DNA of 64,000 bases from NCBI RefSeq assembly GCF_010726245.1, contig NZ_AP022561.1, positions 1,054,001-1,118,000 of the forward strand. Reading direction: 5' to 3'. This DNA is from Mycolicibacterium aichiense (GTDB lineage: Bacteria; Actinomycetota; Actinomycetes; Mycobacteriales; Mycobacteriaceae). Positions within the stretch are counted from its first letter, which is position 1, and the number at the start of each line of letters is the position of its first letter. Position numbers and translations under genes: made by a program. Below the pieces are notes generated by a model. That model ran no database searches and was not told where the DNA came from. It saw nothing but the letters and a program-made list of their open reading frames with translations. Below are positions 9,088 to 21,499 of the stretch, in pieces.

Positions 9088-9723
9088 GTGGCAGCACCGG
9101 AGAAGGAGCCGCGGGCACCGCGCGCCCGGATGACCGGAACCGAACGCCGGCGTCAGCTGATCGACGTCGCGCGGAGCCTGTTCGCCGAGCGCGGCTACGA
9201 GGGCACCTCCATCGAGGAGATCGCTCAACGCGCGAACGTCTCCAAGCCCGTCGTCTACGAGCACTTCGGCGGCAAGGAAGGCCTGTACGCGGTGGTCGTC
9301 GACCGCGAGATGTCGGCCCTGCTCGACGGGATCTCGTCGTCGCTGACCAACAACCGGTCCCGGGTGCGGGTGGAGCGGGTGGCGCTGGCCCTGCTGACCT
9401 ACGTCGAGGAGCGCACCGACGGTTTCCGCATCCTGATCCGTGACTCACCCGCAGCGATCAGCACCGGCACCTACTCCAGCCTGCTCAACGACGCCGTCAG
9501 CCAGGTGTCCTCGATCCTGGCCGGCGATTTCGCCCGCCGCGGCCTGGACCCCGTGCTGGCCCCGCTGTATGCGCAGGCCCTGGTCGGTTCGGTGTCGATG
9601 ACCGCGCAGTGGTGGCTCGACACCCGCGAACCGAAGAAAGAAGTGGTCGCCGCCCACCTGGTGAACCTGATGTGGAACGGGCTGACGCATCTGGAAGCCG
9701 ATCCGCAGTTGGAAGGTGAGTGA
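9088..9723 (+). CDS. TetR-family transcriptional regulator (Rv1019-like)
   Basis: A 211-residue regulator. An N-terminal TetR helix-turn-helix lies at roughly residues 20-65 (RRQLIDVARSLFAERGYEGTSIEEIAQRA is the typical layout, with SKPVVYEHFGGKEGLY as recognition region). The ligand domain contains TAQWWLDTREP. The frame is open to GTG 9028, but GTG 9088 has GGAAGG about nine bases upstream and gives the usual length. It sits just upstream of mfd, as Rv1019 does of Rv1020. Whether it controls mfd or itself cannot be read. Confidence 0.88.
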   Translation: MAAPEKEPRAPRARMTGTERRRQLIDVARSLFAERGYEGTSIEEIAQRANVSKPVVYEHFGGKEGLYAVVVDREMSALLDGISSSLTNNRSRVRVERVALALLTYVEERTDGFRILIRDSPAAISTGTYSSLLNDAVSQVSSILAGDFARRGLDPVLAPLYAQALVGSVSMTAQWWLDTREPKKEVVAAHLVNLMWNGLTHLEADPQLEGE

Positions 9724-9790
9724 CCAGGCGACCTGCGTCACAGCGCGCGAGCGAATCGCGGCCCGCCGCAACGTCTTCGGTCCCGCCGCC

Positions 9791-9796
9791 TAGGAT
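9791..9796 (+). promoter_or_regulatory. -10 element of mfd
   Basis: TAGGAT fits TANNNT and lies 9 nt before the mfd ATG at 9806, placing the transcript start at or within a few bases of the initiation codon. No convincing -35 is seen. Confidence 0.35.
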
Positions 9797-9805
9797 GGAT
9801 GCATC

Positions 9806-12800
9806 ATGACCGCACCGGGGCAGGAGTATGTTCACACCCCGATCGCGGGGCTGGTGGACTTGGCGCTGACCGCGCCGGAATTTGTCGAACTCGCGCAGCG
9901 GGCCGCCGAGCGTCCCGAAGAACTCGCGCTGGTCGGACCGGCAAGTTCTCAGCTGTATGCCGCCTGCGCGGTCGCCCGTAAGGGTCCGCTGCTGGTGGTT
10001 GCCGCGACGGGCCGCGACGCCGACGACCTCACCGCCGAACTGCGGGGTGTGTTCGGCGACTCGGCGGCGATGTTCCCGTCCTGGGAGACCCTGCCGCACG
10101 AGCGGCTCTCGCCCGGGGTCGACACTGTGGGTGCGCGGCTGATGCTGCTGCGCCGGTTGGCCCGCCCCGACGACGAGCGCCTTGGGCCGCCGCTGTGCGT
10201 GGTGGTCACCACGGTGCGCTCGCTGCTGCAGCCGATGGGCCCCGACGTCGGCACCGTCGAACCGGTGACGCTCACGTCCGGCGCTGAGTTCGATTTCGAC
10301 GCCTTGATCGCACGCTTGGTCGAGCTGGCGTACACCCGCGTCGACATGGTCGGCAAGCGCGGCGAATTCGCGGTCCGCGGCGGCATTTTGGATCTCTTCC
10401 CGCCGACGGCCGAGCATCCGGTCCGGGTGGAGTTCTGGGGCGACGAGATCAGCGAGATGCGGATGTTCTCGGTGGCCGATCAGCGATCCATCCCTGAGAT
10501 CGACGTGGACAGCGTGGTCGCGGTCCCGTGCCGCGAGCTGTTGCTCACCGACGAGGTTCGCGCGCATGCCGCCGAGTTGCTGGCCGGCCGCCCGCACGGC
10601 GATAACAACCAGGTCAGCGGCAGCGTCGCCGACATGCTGGCCAAGCTGGCCGAGGGCATCCCGGTGGACGGGATGGAAGCGCTGCAGCCGGTGCTGCGAC
10701 CCGACGACCTGACCCTGCTCGTCGACCACCTGCCCGATGGCACCCCGATTCTGGTGTGCGATCCGGAGAAGGTGCGCACCCGCGCGGCCGACCTGATCAA
10801 GACCGGCCGGGAGTTCCTCGAAGCGTCCTGGTCGGTGGCCGCTCTGGGCGGTGACGCCCCGATCGACATCGAAGAACTCGGTGGGTCCGGGTTCCGCGAA
10901 CTCGACGAGGTCCGGGCCGCGGCCCGCGCGACCGGTCACCCGTGGTGGACGGTGAGCCAGCTGGCCGCCGAGGACGCCATCGAACTCGACGTGCGGGCCG
11001 CCCCGTCGGCCCGCGGCCAGCAGAGCAATGTCGACGAGATTTTCGCGATGCTGCGCGCCCATGTGATGACCGGCGGGTTCGCCGCCGTCGTGGCCCCGGG
11101 TACCGGCACCGCACACCGGGTCGTCGAGCAACTCGGCGAGCGAGACACCCCGGCCGCGATGCTGGAAGCCGGCCAGGCGCCGAAGGCCGGTGTGGTCGGC
11201 GTGCTCAAAGGCCCGCTGCACGACGGCATCATCGTGCCCGGCGCCAACCTGGTGGTGATCACCGAAACCGACCTGACCGGCAATCGGGTGACCGGCACCG
11301 AGGGCAAGCGGCTGGCGGCAAAGCGCCGCAACACCGTTGACCCGCTGGCGCTGACCGCGGGCGACCTGGTGGTGCACGACCAGCACGGTATCGGGCGATT
11401 CGTCGAGATGGTCGAGCGGACCGTCGGCGGCGCGCGGCGCGAGTACCTGGTGCTGGAGTACGCGTCCAGCAAGCGGGGGCAGTCGGCCGACAAACTGTTC
11501 GTGCCGATGGACTCCCTTGATCAGCTGTCCCGCTACGTCGGTGGCCAGGAGCCCAGCCTGAGCCGTCTGGGCGGGAGCGACTGGACCAACACAAAGACCA
11601 AGGCGCGCAAGGCTGTTCGCGAGATCGCCAGCGAGCTGGTGGCGCTCTACGCCAAGCGGCAGGCCGCGCCGGGCCACGCGTTCGGCCCGGACACCCCGTG
11701 GCAGGCCGAGATGGAGGACGCGTTCGGTTTCACCGAGACGATCGACCAGCTGACCGCCATCCAGGAGGTCAAGTCCGACATGGAGAAGCCGGTCCCGATG
11801 GACCGGGTCATCTGCGGCGACGTCGGTTACGGCAAGACCGAGATCGCGGTGCGCGCGGCGTTCAAGGCGGTGCAGGACGGCAAGCAGGTCGCGGTGCTGG
11901 TGCCGACCACGCTGCTGGCCGATCAGCACCTGCAGACGTTCAGTGCGCGGATGGCCGGTTTCCCGGTGACGGTGAAGGGCCTGTCGCGGTTCACCGACCC
12001 GGCCGAGTCGCGTGCGGTGATCGAGGGAATGGCCGACGGCAGCGTCGACATCGTCATCGGCACGCACCGGCTGCTGCAGACCGCGATCCGCTGGAAGGAC
12101 CTCGGCCTGGTGATCGTCGACGAGGAGCAGCGTTTCGGCGTCGAGCACAAAGAGCACATCAAGGCGTTGCGCACCCACGTCGATGTGCTGACCATGAGCG
12201 CCACCCCGATTCCGCGAACGCTGGAGATGAGCCTGGCCGGCATCCGGGAGATGTCGACCATCCTCACCCCACCGGAGGAGCGCTACCCGGTGCTGACCTA
12301 TGTCGGTGCCCACGACGACAAGCAGGTCGCCGCGGCGCTGCGGCGCGAATTGCTGCGAGACGGGCAGGTTTTCTACATCCACAACCGGGTCAGCAGCATC
12401 GACGCCGCGGCCGCACGAGTCCGCCAGCTCGTACCTGAGGCGCGGGTCGTGGTCGCGCACGGCCAGATGCCCGAAGAGCTGTTGGAGCGCACCGTCGAGG
12501 GCTTCTGGAACCGCGAGTACGACATCCTGGTCTGCACCACGATCGTCGAGACGGGTCTGGACATTTCGAACGCCAACACCCTGATCGTCGAGCGCGCCGA
12601 TACCTTCGGCCTGTCCCAGCTGCATCAGCTTCGTGGCCGGGTCGGCCGCAGCCGCGAGCGTGGCTACGCCTACTTCCTGTACCCGAAGGAGATGCCGCTC
12701 ACCGAGACCGCCTACGACCGGCTGGCGACCATCGCCCAGAACAACGAACTCGGTGCGGGCATGGCAGTTGCCATGAAGGACTTGGAGATTCGTGGCGCGG

Positions 12801-13468
12801 GCAATGTGCTCGGTGCCGAACAGTCCGGCCATGTCGCCGGCGTGGGATTCGACCTGTACGTCCGGCTGGTGGGCGAGGCCGTCGAGGCCTACCGGGCCGC
12901 GGCCGACGGCCAGACGGTCACCACTTCCGAGGAACCCAAGGATGTGCGCATCGATCTGCCGGTCGACGCCAATCTGCCGCCGGACTACATCGGCAGTGAC
13001 CGGCTGCGGCTGGAAGCCTATCGCCGGCTGGCCGGGGCCGGCGACGATGCGGGCATCGTCTCGGTGGTCGAAGAACTCACCGACCGCTACGGACCGCTGC
13101 CCGAACCCGCGCAGCGGCTTGTCGCGATGGCCCGGCTGCGCCTGGTGTGCCGCGGGTACGGGGTGACAGAGGTTGCTGCCACCGGAAGTGGTTCGGCCAC
13201 AACGATTCGCGTTTCGCCGTTGACGCTGCCCGACTCCGCGCAGCTCCGACTGAAACGGGTATATCCCGGTGCGAACTATCGTGCGACGACCTCCACGGTG
13301 ACGGTGCCGATTCCGCGGTCGGGCAGCGGTGTCGGCGCCCCCCGGATCCGCGACCTGGAGCTGGTGCAGATGGTGGCCGATCTGCTTCGCGCACTTGACG
13401 GACAACCCCACGGCGAGCTTGATATAACGACGCATCTACCGGCAGGCACGACGAGGGGAGAGCGGTGA
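9806..13468 (+). CDS. mfd: Transcription-repair coupling factor Mfd
   Basis: A 1220-residue SF2 DNA translocase that removes RNA polymerase stalled at lesions and recruits UvrA. Domain order is complete: UvrB-like N-terminal module (residues 1-400), CarD-like RNA polymerase-interaction domain ([10 protein letters not shown] around 525), translocase with Walker [10 protein letters not shown] (about 671) and DEEQ box (about 770), and C-terminal TRCF domain (about 1050-1170). The last 100 residues end in a basic [15 protein letters not shown] tail. The stop overlaps the GTG of mazG by four bases (GTGA), so the two are coupled. Confidence 0.97.
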   Translation: MTAPGQEYVHTPIAGLVDLALTAPEFVELAQRAAERPEELALVGPASSQLYAACAVARKGPLLVVAATGRDADDLTAELRGVFGDSAAMFPSWETLPHERLSPGVDTVGARLMLLRRLARPDDERLGPPLCVVVTTVRSLLQPMGPDVGTVEPVTLTSGAEFDFDALIARLVELAYTRVDMVGKRGEFAVRGGILDLFPPTAEHPVRVEFWGDEISEMRMFSVADQRSIPEIDVDSVVAVPCRELLLTDEVRAHAAELLAGRPHGDNNQVSGSVADMLAKLAEGIPVDGMEALQPVLRPDDLTLLVDHLPDGTPILVCDPEKVRTRAADLIKTGREFLEASWSVAALGGDAPIDIEELGGSGFRELDEVRAAARATGHPWWTVSQLAAEDAIELDVRAAPSARGQQSNVDEIFAMLRAHVMTGGFAAVVAPGTGTAHRVVEQLGERDTPAAMLEAGQAPKAGVVGVLKGPLHDGIIVPGANLVVITETDLTGNRVTGTEGKRLAAKRRNTVDPLALTAGDLVVHDQHGIGRFVEMVERTVGGARREYLVLEYASSKRGQSADKLFVPMDSLDQLSRYVGGQEPSLSRLGGSDWTNTKTKARKAVREIASELVALYAKRQAAPGHAFGPDTPWQAEMEDAFGFTETIDQLTAIQEVKSDMEKPVPMDRVICGDVGYGKTEIAVRAAFKAVQDGKQVAVLVPTTLLADQHLQTFSARMAGFPVTVKGLSRFTDPAESRAVIEGMADGSVDIVIGTHRLLQTAIRWKDLGLVIVDEEQRFGVEHKEHIKALRTHVDVLTMSATPIPRTLEMSLAGIREMSTILTPPEERYPVLTYVGAHDDKQVAAALRRELLRDGQVFYIHNRVSSIDAAAARVRQLVPEARVVVAHGQMPEELLERTVEGFWNREYDILVCTTIVETGLDISNANTLIVERADTFGLSQLHQLRGRVGRSRERGYAYFLYPKEMPLTETAYDRLATIAQNNELGAGMAVAMKDLEIRGAGNVLGAEQSGHVAGVGFDLYVRLVGEAVEAYRAAADGQTVTTSEEPKDVRIDLPVDANLPPDYIGSDRLRLEAYRRLAGAGDDAGIVSVVEELTDRYGPLPEPAQRLVAMARLRLVCRGYGVTEVAATGSGSATTIRVSPLTLPDSAQLRLKRVYPGANYRATTSTVTVPIPRSGSGVGAPRIRDLELVQMVADLLRALDGQPHGELDITTHLPAGTTRGER

Positions 13469-14592
13469 CCGTCATCCTGGTCGATCCGCGCCGTCCGTCA
13501 CTCGTGCCCGTCGAGGCGGTTGAACTGCTCGGCGGCGACGTGCAGTACACCGAGGAACTGCCGGTCAAGGTGCCGTGGTCGCTGCCGTCGGGACGGCCGG
13601 TGTTCACCGGTTCTGATGCGCCGGTGCTGCTCTCGTCCGATCGGCAGCATCCCGAAGTGCGAGCCCGGTTGTCCGCCGGTGAGCGGCTGATCGCCGCGCC
13701 CGCCCCGCACTCCGGCGAGCGGCTGGTCGACGCGGTGGCGATCATGGACAAGCTGCGCACCGCCGGGCCGTGGGAGAGCGAACAGACCCACGACTCGCTG
13801 CGGCGCTACCTCCTGGAGGAAACCTACGAGTTGTTCGATGCGGTCCGCGGCGGCAACCTCGAAGAGTTGCGTGACGAACTCGGAGATGTGCTGCTGCAGG
13901 TGCTCTTCCACGCTCGGATCGCCTCCGAAGCACTCGATGGTTTCACCATCGACGACGTGGCTGACGCGCTGGTGCGCAAGCTGGGCAACCGGGTGCCCGC
14001 GGTGCTGGCCGGGGAATCGATCTCGCTGGAGGATCAGCTGGCGCAGTGGGAGCAGCGAAAGTCACTGGAGACCAGTACGCGGCTGTCCTGTGTCGACGAC
14101 GTGCCCACGGCTCAGCCCGCGCTGGCGTTGGCGCAGAAGGTGATTGCCCGGGTGACGACCGCCGGGCTGCCGCCGGAGCTGATCCCGGCATCGATTGTCA
14201 CCGTGACGGTCGCGGCGGAGCGCGATGCCGAGAACGAGCTGCGCACCGACGTGCTGGAGTTCATGGACACCGTACGGGCCGTCGAGCGCGCGATCGCGGC
14301 TAACCGGCGCGACACCGACGCCCCGACCGAGCTCGATGCCGCCACGGCGTTGGGTGCCGTGAGCCCCGACGAGTGGCGCAGGCATTGGCCGGCGCCGGAC
14401 GCCGAGCCGGTGGAGCTCCCGCTGGTCCCCGAGGTGGTCACCGACGACGACGTGCTCGACGACGTCGACATCCTGCGGGTGGACGACGATCTGGACCTAC
14501 CCGAGCTCGCCGACGACCTCGCGGTCGGTGAACTGGTCGACGTCGATGTGGATGTCGACGCCGATCAGCCCAGCAGCGTTGAACCCCAGTAG
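13465..14592 (+). CDS. mazG: Nucleoside triphosphate pyrophosphohydrolase MazG
   Basis: A 375-residue MazG. An N-terminal module of about 90 residues precedes the MazG domain, which holds the metal-binding EETYE and [13 protein letters not shown] motifs (residues about 115-150). A second helical half follows, and then a highly acidic, Asp/Val-rich tail (residues 325-375) with almost no basic residues. The enzyme hydrolyses (d)NTPs, including oxidised dCTP in mycobacteria, to monophosphates. Start is GTG overlapping mfd. The last 28 bp overlap the convergent efeB. The tail is longer than I recall for M. tuberculosis MazG (325 aa) and may be dispensable. Confidence 0.93.
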   Translation: MTVILVDPRRPSLVPVEAVELLGGDVQYTEELPVKVPWSLPSGRPVFTGSDAPVLLSSDRQHPEVRARLSAGERLIAAPAPHSGERLVDAVAIMDKLRTAGPWESEQTHDSLRRYLLEETYELFDAVRGGNLEELRDELGDVLLQVLFHARIASEALDGFTIDDVADALVRKLGNRVPAVLAGESISLEDQLAQWEQRKSLETSTRLSCVDDVPTAQPALALAQKVIARVTTAGLPPELIPASIVTVTVAAERDAENELRTDVLEFMDTVRAVERAIAANRRDTDAPTELDAATALGAVSPDEWRRHWPAPDAEPVELPLVPEVVTDDDVLDDVDILRVDDDLDLPELADDLAVGELVDVDVDVDADQPSSVEPQ

Positions 14593-15884
14593 TCACCGTC
14601 GCGCAGCCCCGGCGGCACGGCGAAGATCCCGCTGCCGGTGTGGGTGATGTACTCGTTGAGCAGATCGCGGCGGGCCAGCTCCATCTGCATGGGGATGAAC
14701 TGGGTCGCCGGGTTGCGCACGAACGCGATGAAGAACAGCCCGGCGTCCAGGTGCCCGAAGCCGTCGGAGCCGTCGGTGAAGTTGTAACCGCGCCGCAGGA
14801 TCTGGATGCCGTTCAGGTGCTGCTGGGATGCCAGCCGCACGTGGGCGTCGCGGTCGATCAACGGCTCGTTCTTGTTGTCGACGATGTCGAAGTTCAGCTC
14901 CTCGAACTCCTGCTTGAGTCCGTTGGGCGCCCCGCTGCCCTTCTGCCTGCCGATCACTCGCTCCTGCTCGAGAAGCGTTGTGCGGTCCCATGATTCGATC
15001 CGCATCCGGATGCGACGGCTGATCATGTAGCTGCCGCCGGTCATCCAGTCCGGGCCGTCGCCCTTGGCCACCCACACCTGCTGGTTCAGCGTGTCGGTGT
15101 CCTCGGCCTTGATGTTCGCGGTTCCATCCTTGAACCCGAACAGATTTCGCGGTGTCGACTGTTCCCGGGTGGTCGAGGAGGTGCGGCCGAACCCCAGCTG
15201 GGAATACCGCACCGCGACGGTGCCGAAGCCGACCCTGGCCAGATTGCGGATCGCGTGGACCGCGACCTGGGGGTCGTTCGCGCAGGCCTGCACGACGATG
15301 TCGCCCCCGCAGCGGGCCGGATCCATGGTCTCGTTGGGGAACTTGGGCAGGTTCTCCAGCAGCGCCGGCTTCTGGCCGGCCAGACCGAAGCGGTCCTTGC
15401 CGTCCTTGAGGAACAGCGAGGGACCGAACCCGATCGTCAACGTCAGCTGCGACGGCGTCAACCCCAGCGCCTCACCCGTATCCGACGGTGGGGCATAGGG
15501 ATTGAGGCCGACTGCGCCGTCGTGGACGGCTTCCTGGCCGGCGGTCATCCGCTCGGCCATGCCGGTCCACTCCTTGAGCATCGCGACGAGGTCGGCTTTG
15601 GACTCGGTTGTCACGTCGAACGTGGCGAAGTGCATCCGATCCTGGGCCGGCGTGACGATCCCGGCCTGGTGCTCGCCGCGGAACGGCACCGGCTTGTCCA
15701 GTCCGTGATCGAGCGAGCTGGCCGCGGACGCCCGGCCCGCGAGTGCCCCGGCGCCCGCGGCGCCCACTACCGCGGCGGTGACGCCTGCCGCGCCGAACAG
15801 CTTGCGCCGTGACATTCCCGACGGTGCCGGCTGCTGGGAAGATGCCGCCGCCGGTGCGCCGTCGTTACTGGGGAGCGATGACAC
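14565..15884 (-). CDS. efeB: EfeB, Tat-exported Dyp-type haem peroxidase
   Basis: A 439-residue protein with a twin-arginine leader (SRRKLFGAAG, then a hydrophobic Ala/Gly stretch to about residue 54). The DyP domain carries the GFKDGTAN motif containing the distal Asp, and a downstream RRGYNF region typical of EfeB. EfeB works in the EfeUOB iron-uptake system as a peroxidase outside the membrane. Start is GTG and overlaps the end of efeO by 20 bp. It is the last gene of the efeU-efeO-efeB operon. Confidence 0.93.
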   Translation of the reverse strand: MSSLPSNDGAPAAASSQQPAPSGMSRRKLFGAAGVTAAVVGAAGAGALAGRASAASSLDHGLDKPVPFRGEHQAGIVTPAQDRMHFATFDVTTESKADLVAMLKEWTGMAERMTAGQEAVHDGAVGLNPYAPPSDTGEALGLTPSQLTLTIGFGPSLFLKDGKDRFGLAGQKPALLENLPKFPNETMDPARCGGDIVVQACANDPQVAVHAIRNLARVGFGTVAVRYSQLGFGRTSSTTREQSTPRNLFGFKDGTANIKAEDTDTLNQQVWVAKGDGPDWMTGGSYMISRRIRMRIESWDRTTLLEQERVIGRQKGSGAPNGLKQEFEELNFDIVDNKNEPLIDRDAHVRLASQQHLNGIQILRRGYNFTDGSDGFGHLDAGLFFIAFVRNPATQFIPMQMELARRDLLNEYITHTGSGIFAVPPGLRDGDYWGSTLLG

Positions 15885-17031
15885 CCTGCACCTGGCTTAC
15901 CTCTTTGCTCAGCGCGTCGATCGCACGCGAGAGTTCCTGCCGCGCAGGCTCGGTCACGGTGTCGTAGAGCACGAAGCCGTCACCCTTGCGGTACTTGGCC
16001 AGCAGCGCCTCGACGTCGGCGAAGCCCTTGTCGACCCGCTTGCCCAACTCGGGGTCGCGGCTGTCGAGGATCGGCCGAACCGAGGCCACCGCGGTCTGGC
16101 TGCCCTGGACGTTGGCGTTGAAGTCCCACAGGTCGGTGTGGCTGAAGATGTCCTCTTCACCGCTGATCTTGCTGGCCGCGATCTCATCGAGCAGACCCTG
16201 TGCGCCACCGGCGATCTGGGTGGAGTCAATGGTCCAGCCGGGTGCCTTCACGCCGTCGTTGAGCTCCTTGACGTCCGCCATGAGCTGGTCGGCCAGCGCG
16301 CCGGCGTCAGGCTGCAGACCGGTCACCCAGAGCTGCTTCTCCAGCGCGTGGAAGCCGGTCCACTTCTGGCCGGGTTCGAGGTCGGCCTCGCGAAGGTCGA
16401 TGCGCGGGTCGAGGTCGTTGGGGAACGACTCGGCCACCGGCTCGATGCGCTCGTAATAGGTACGCGCGACCGGGTACTGCGCCTTGGCGGCCGCGACGTC
16501 GCCCTTCTTGATCGCGTCGACGAACAGCTGGGTGGCCGGGATCAGGGCGTCGGTCTGGCTGTTGACGTAGCGCTTGTAGCTGTCGGCGGCTTCCTTGAAT
16601 TCGCCCTTCTCGTCGACCGCGACGGAGTTGCCGGTCACGGTGAAGTCGCTACGAATGCCGTCGCCGATCATCCCCGGCTTGCATGCGGTCTGGTACTTAC
16701 CCGGCTCGGCGAGCTGCACGACGAGCTTGCGCTGCAGGCCGGGGGAGATGTTCTCGACCTCACCCATCACCCGCTCGCCCTCGCCGTAGACGTAGAACTC
16801 GGTCACCTTGGTCCCGTTGTTGGTGATCACGAACGTGCTCGGCCCGGTGGCGGCCTGGGTGCCCGACAGCTTGCAGTCGGTGTCGGTGGCGTTCACGGTG
16901 ATCTCGGACGGTGCCTTGCTGCTCGAGTCCGCCGACTTCGTTTCCTTGGCGGTGCATCCGGCCAGTGAAACTCCGGCGAGAATCGCGGCGACGGCGGCGG
17001 TAGAAGTCTTGATGCCGTAGGGCAGCGTCAC
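15865..17031 (-). CDS. efeO: EfeO, iron-binding lipoprotein with imelysin (M75) domain
   Basis: A 388-residue exported protein. The signal peptide ends in a lipobox (SLAGC, Cys26), anchoring it to the membrane. An N-terminal cupredoxin-like domain covers residues 40-130 (ending near KPGMIGDGIRSDF). The imelysin domain follows, with the M75 HxxE-like segment GFHALEKQLW around residue 224. It is thought to present iron to the EfeU permease. GTG start overlaps the TGA of efeU by GTGA, so translation is coupled. Confidence 0.92.
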   Translation of the reverse strand: MTLPYGIKTSTAAVAAILAGVSLAGCTAKETKSADSSSKAPSEITVNATDTDCKLSGTQAATGPSTFVITNNGTKVTEFYVYGEGERVMGEVENISPGLQRKLVVQLAEPGKYQTACKPGMIGDGIRSDFTVTGNSVAVDEKGEFKEAADSYKRYVNSQTDALIPATQLFVDAIKKGDVAAAKAQYPVARTYYERIEPVAESFPNDLDPRIDLREADLEPGQKWTGFHALEKQLWVTGLQPDAGALADQLMADVKELNDGVKAPGWTIDSTQIAGGAQGLLDEIAASKISGEEDIFSHTDLWDFNANVQGSQTAVASVRPILDSRDPELGKRVDKGFADVEALLAKYRKGDGFVLYDTVTEPARQELSRAIDALSKEVSQVQGVIAPQ

Positions 17032-17999
17032 TTATGGGACCTTTCGGTGAGGGGAGAACGCTCCGAGTCTTCGGAGGCGGTGTCTTCGGAGGCGGTGTCG
17101 GTGGAGATCTCGGCGGCCGGTGCGGGCTTCGGGGCCGCCTTGGTGGGCCGAAGGAACAGGGCGAGCACGATGACGATGTAGGCCAGCCAGAGGACGAGCT
17201 GCAGCACCGTCGGGGTCGGGGTGATGTTGAAGACGCCCTGGACGATCTCGCCGTACCAGGCCGACCAGTGTTCGGAGCTGATGTCGAAGGCCTTGGCGCC
17301 CAGGCCGGGCAGCCAGCCCACGGTCTGCAGGGCCCCGATGCCGTAGGACAGGACGCCCGCGGCCACCAGGATCAGGAACACGCCGGTGTAGGAGAAGAAC
17401 TTTGCCAGGTTGATCCGTACCGCGCCGGCGTACATGCCGCAGGCGATGACGGCGGCGACCAGCACGCCGATCAGCAATCCGAGCAGGGGCCAGGCGGTCT
17501 CGGCTTCGGCGAAGCCGACCATGAACAGCGCAGTCTCGACGCCTTCCCGGCCCACGGCCAGAAACGCCAGCGCGAAGATGGCGAATGCGCCGGTCTCGAG
17601 TGCCTTCGACATCCCGGCCCGCAGCTCACCGGACAGGCCGGCGGAGGCTTTGCGCATCCACAGCACCATCGAGGTGACGATCACGACGGCCACCAGCGAG
17701 GCCACTCCGGCGATGGCTTCGGCCGCCAGGCCGGTGATCGTGTAGGCGCCGTATTGGATCGTCAAGAACACGGCGACGGTCATCAGCACTGCCGCGCCCA
17801 CGCCCAGCCAGACCCACTTCAGGGCGTCGCGGCGGTCGGATTTCACCAGGAATGCGACCAGGACCATGACGATGATCCCGGCCTCCAGGCCCTCGCGGAC
17901 GCCGATCAGCCCGCTGCCGAACAGCTGCGCGCCGACATTGGGGGCGGCCGCGCTGAATGTCGTGTGGATGCCGCTCGGGATGTCCGCCAGGTGGGTCAT
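17028..17999 (-). CDS. efeU: EfeU, FTR1-family iron permease
   Basis: About 323 residues with seven hydrophobic helices. It carries the two REXXE iron-transport motifs of the FTR1/EfeU family: REGLE in the first helix region and REGVE near the middle. The Pro/Ala/Glu-rich C-terminus is cytoplasmic and low-complexity. The frame is open to a TTG at 18035, but that codon lies inside an IdeR-like box. ATG 17999, with AGGA seven bases upstream, is the better start. First gene of efeUOB, and probably shut down by IdeR when iron is plentiful. Confidence 0.92.
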   Translation of the reverse strand: MTHLADIPSGIHTTFSAAAPNVGAQLFGSGLIGVREGLEAGIIVMVLVAFLVKSDRRDALKWVWLGVGAAVLMTVAVFLTIQYGAYTITGLAAEAIAGVASLVAVVIVTSMVLWMRKASAGLSGELRAGMSKALETGAFAIFALAFLAVGREGVETALFMVGFAEAETAWPLLGLLIGVLVAAVIACGMYAGAVRINLAKFFSYTGVFLILVAAGVLSYGIGALQTVGWLPGLGAKAFDISSEHWSAWYGEIVQGVFNITPTPTVLQLVLWLAYIVIVLALFLRPTKAAPKPAPAAEISTDTASEDTASEDSERSPLTERSHK

Positions 18000-18031
18000 C
18001 GCGCGTCCTAACTCACTGCCGAGAATGCTGG

Positions 18032-18050
18032 TCAAGCAAGGCTTACCAAA
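18032..18050. promoter_or_regulatory. IdeR iron box 1 (efeU)
   Basis: The 19-bp site TCAAGCAAGGCTTACCAAA matches about 15 positions of the iron-box consensus TWAGGTWAGSCTWACCTWA, including the central AGGCT core and the ACC arm. It lies 33-51 bp upstream of the efeU ATG. Confidence 0.65.
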
Positions 18051-18051
18051 T

Positions 18052-18070
18052 GAAGGATCGGCTCACCTTA
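18052..18070. promoter_or_regulatory. IdeR iron box 2 (efeU)
   Basis: The site GAAGGATCGGCTCACCTTA matches about 14 of 19 positions of the same consensus (AGG, central GGCT, ACCTTA). It starts one base after box 1, giving a tandem pair as expected for two IdeR dimer pairs binding side by side. Confidence 0.6.
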
Positions 18071-18080
18071 ACAGACGGTA

Positions 18081-18095
18081 GGTAACGAAGTTACC
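18081..18095. promoter_or_regulatory. Perfect inverted repeat between efeU and lpqU
   Basis: GGTAAC-GAA-GTTACC is a perfect 6-bp-arm palindrome with a 3-bp spacer. It lies 11 bp beyond the second iron box and about 80 bp before the lpqU start, so it could be an operator for lpqU, for efeU, or for both. The binding protein is unknown. Confidence 0.4.
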
Positions 18096-18177
18096 GGCCG
18101 TTCGGCCTCACCGGTAGGGGCTAACGACCCGGGAGCCGTGGGACGATGAACATGTTTGGTTGGGCCCGAGGAGTGCT

Positions 18178-20290
<2,113 letters not shown>

Positions 20291-20313
20291 CCTCCAGAGA
20301 TCCGAAAGAGACT

Positions 20314-21009
20314 GTGGCGGAAAGCAAGCGGCCCGACTCGAGACGACGCTCACCGGCCTCCCGGCCGGGGGGCTCGGGTCGTGTCCGCTCGCGTACGTCG
20401 CCGTCGGCCAAGAAAGACCCCCGTCCCACCGAGACCAGAGCCAAACCGGAAGCGGTCGGAGTTGCCGGGCCCGCGGCGTCCGAGACCGGGCACACGGTCA
20501 CCGAACCTGTCCGCCGTGCCATCGCGGCGTCGGCGGAGCGTCAGAGCGAACAGCGGCTGGGCTTCACCGCGCGTCGTGCGGCCATCCTGGCGGCGGTGGT
20601 CTGCGTGCTCACCCTGACCATCGCCGGGCCGGTACGCACGTACTTCGCGCAGCGCACCGAGATGAAGCAGCTCGCCGCGTCCGAGGCCGCGCTACGCAAG
20701 CAGATCGCCGATCTGGAATCGCAGAAGGCCAAGCTGGGTGATCCGGTGTACATCGCGGCGCAGGCCCGCGAGCGGCTCGGTTTCGTGATGCCCGGCGACA
20801 TTCCCTACCAGGTGCAGCTGCCGCAGGGGGCCGTCGTCACACCCGATACCGGCCCGGAGGCCACACCGGTGCGCAGCAACGACCCCTGGTACACCTCGTT
20901 GTGGCACACCATCGCCGACACCCCACACGGGCCGCCACCGGTTCCGGCGGCCGATCCCGCGCCGGCACCGGAACCCGGTCCACCACCACCCCCGGCGCCC
21001 GGTGGTTGA
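20314..21009 (+). CDS. FtsB/DivIC-family septum protein (Rv1024-like)
   Basis: A 231-residue single-pass membrane protein. The basic, Pro/Ser-rich cytoplasmic N-terminus (about 85 residues) is followed by one membrane helix (AAILAAVVCVLTLTIAG). A coiled coil comes next (EMKQLAASEAALRKQIADL), with a conserved ARERLGFVMPGD segment. The C-terminal tail is rich in Pro and Ala (about residues 190-231). FtsB-like proteins join FtsL and FtsQ at the division site. The stop overlaps the next gene by 8 bp. Start is GTG, with GAAAGAGA upstream. Confidence 0.88.
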   Translation: MAESKRPDSRRRSPASRPGGSGRVRSRTSPSAKKDPRPTETRAKPEAVGVAGPAASETGHTVTEPVRRAIAASAERQSEQRLGFTARRAAILAAVVCVLTLTIAGPVRTYFAQRTEMKQLAASEAALRKQIADLESQKAKLGDPVYIAAQARERLGFVMPGDIPYQVQLPQGAVVTPDTGPEATPVRSNDPWYTSLWHTIADTPHGPPPVPAADPAPAPEPGPPPPPAPGG

Positions 21010-21499
21010 TCCCGCCGATCTCGACGCGGTGGCGCGGCAGCTCGGGCGCGAGCCGCGCGGCGTACTGGAGATCGCCTATCGCTGCCCGAACGGTGAACCG
21101 GCCGTGGTGAAGACCGCGCCCCGGCTGCCGGACGGGACTCCGTTCCCGACGCTGTACTACCTGACCCATCCGGTGCTGACCGCCGCGGCGAGCCGGCTGG
21201 AATCCGACGGGCTGATGCGCGACATGAGTGAGCGGTTGGCCCAGGACCCGGAGCTGGCCGCCGCCTACCGGCGGGCTCACGAGTCCTACTTGGCCGAGCG
21301 CGACGCGATCGAGCCGCTGGGAACCACGTTCACCGGGGGTGGCATGCCCGACCGCGTCAAGTGTCTGCACGTCGTGATCGCGCATTCACTGGCAAAGGGC
21401 AAGGGTGTCAACCCATTTGGCGATGAAGCGCTGGCGCTGCTGGCCGCCGAGCCGGGGATGGCGGGAATCCTGGACAACGAGGAGTGGACATCATCGTAG
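21002..21499 (+). CDS. DUF501 family protein (Rv1025-like)
   Basis: A 165-residue cytoplasmic protein of unknown function, conserved in actinobacteria next to eno and ppx. Typical features are a Cys-Pro in AYRCPNGEP, the segment FPTLYYLTHP near residue 55, and a C-terminal GGGMPDRVKCLHVVIAHSLA stretch with conserved Cys and His. It overlaps its upstream neighbour by 8 bp and ppx by 16 bp, so the three are one operon. Confidence 0.88.
   Translation: MVDPADLDAVARQLGREPRGVLEIAYRCPNGEPAVVKTAPRLPDGTPFPTLYYLTHPVLTAAASRLESDGLMRDMSERLAQDPELAAAYRRAHESYLAERDAIEPLGTTFTGGGMPDRVKCLHVVIAHSLAKGKGVNPFGDEALALLAAEPGMAGILDNEEWTSS

Noticed and set aside
9497..13435. A 1312-codon open frame antisense to mfd
   Set aside because: It is the mirror of mfd in GC-rich DNA: composition is rich in Arg, His, Gly and Gln, and no domain is visible. 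Mfd on the other strand is complete.
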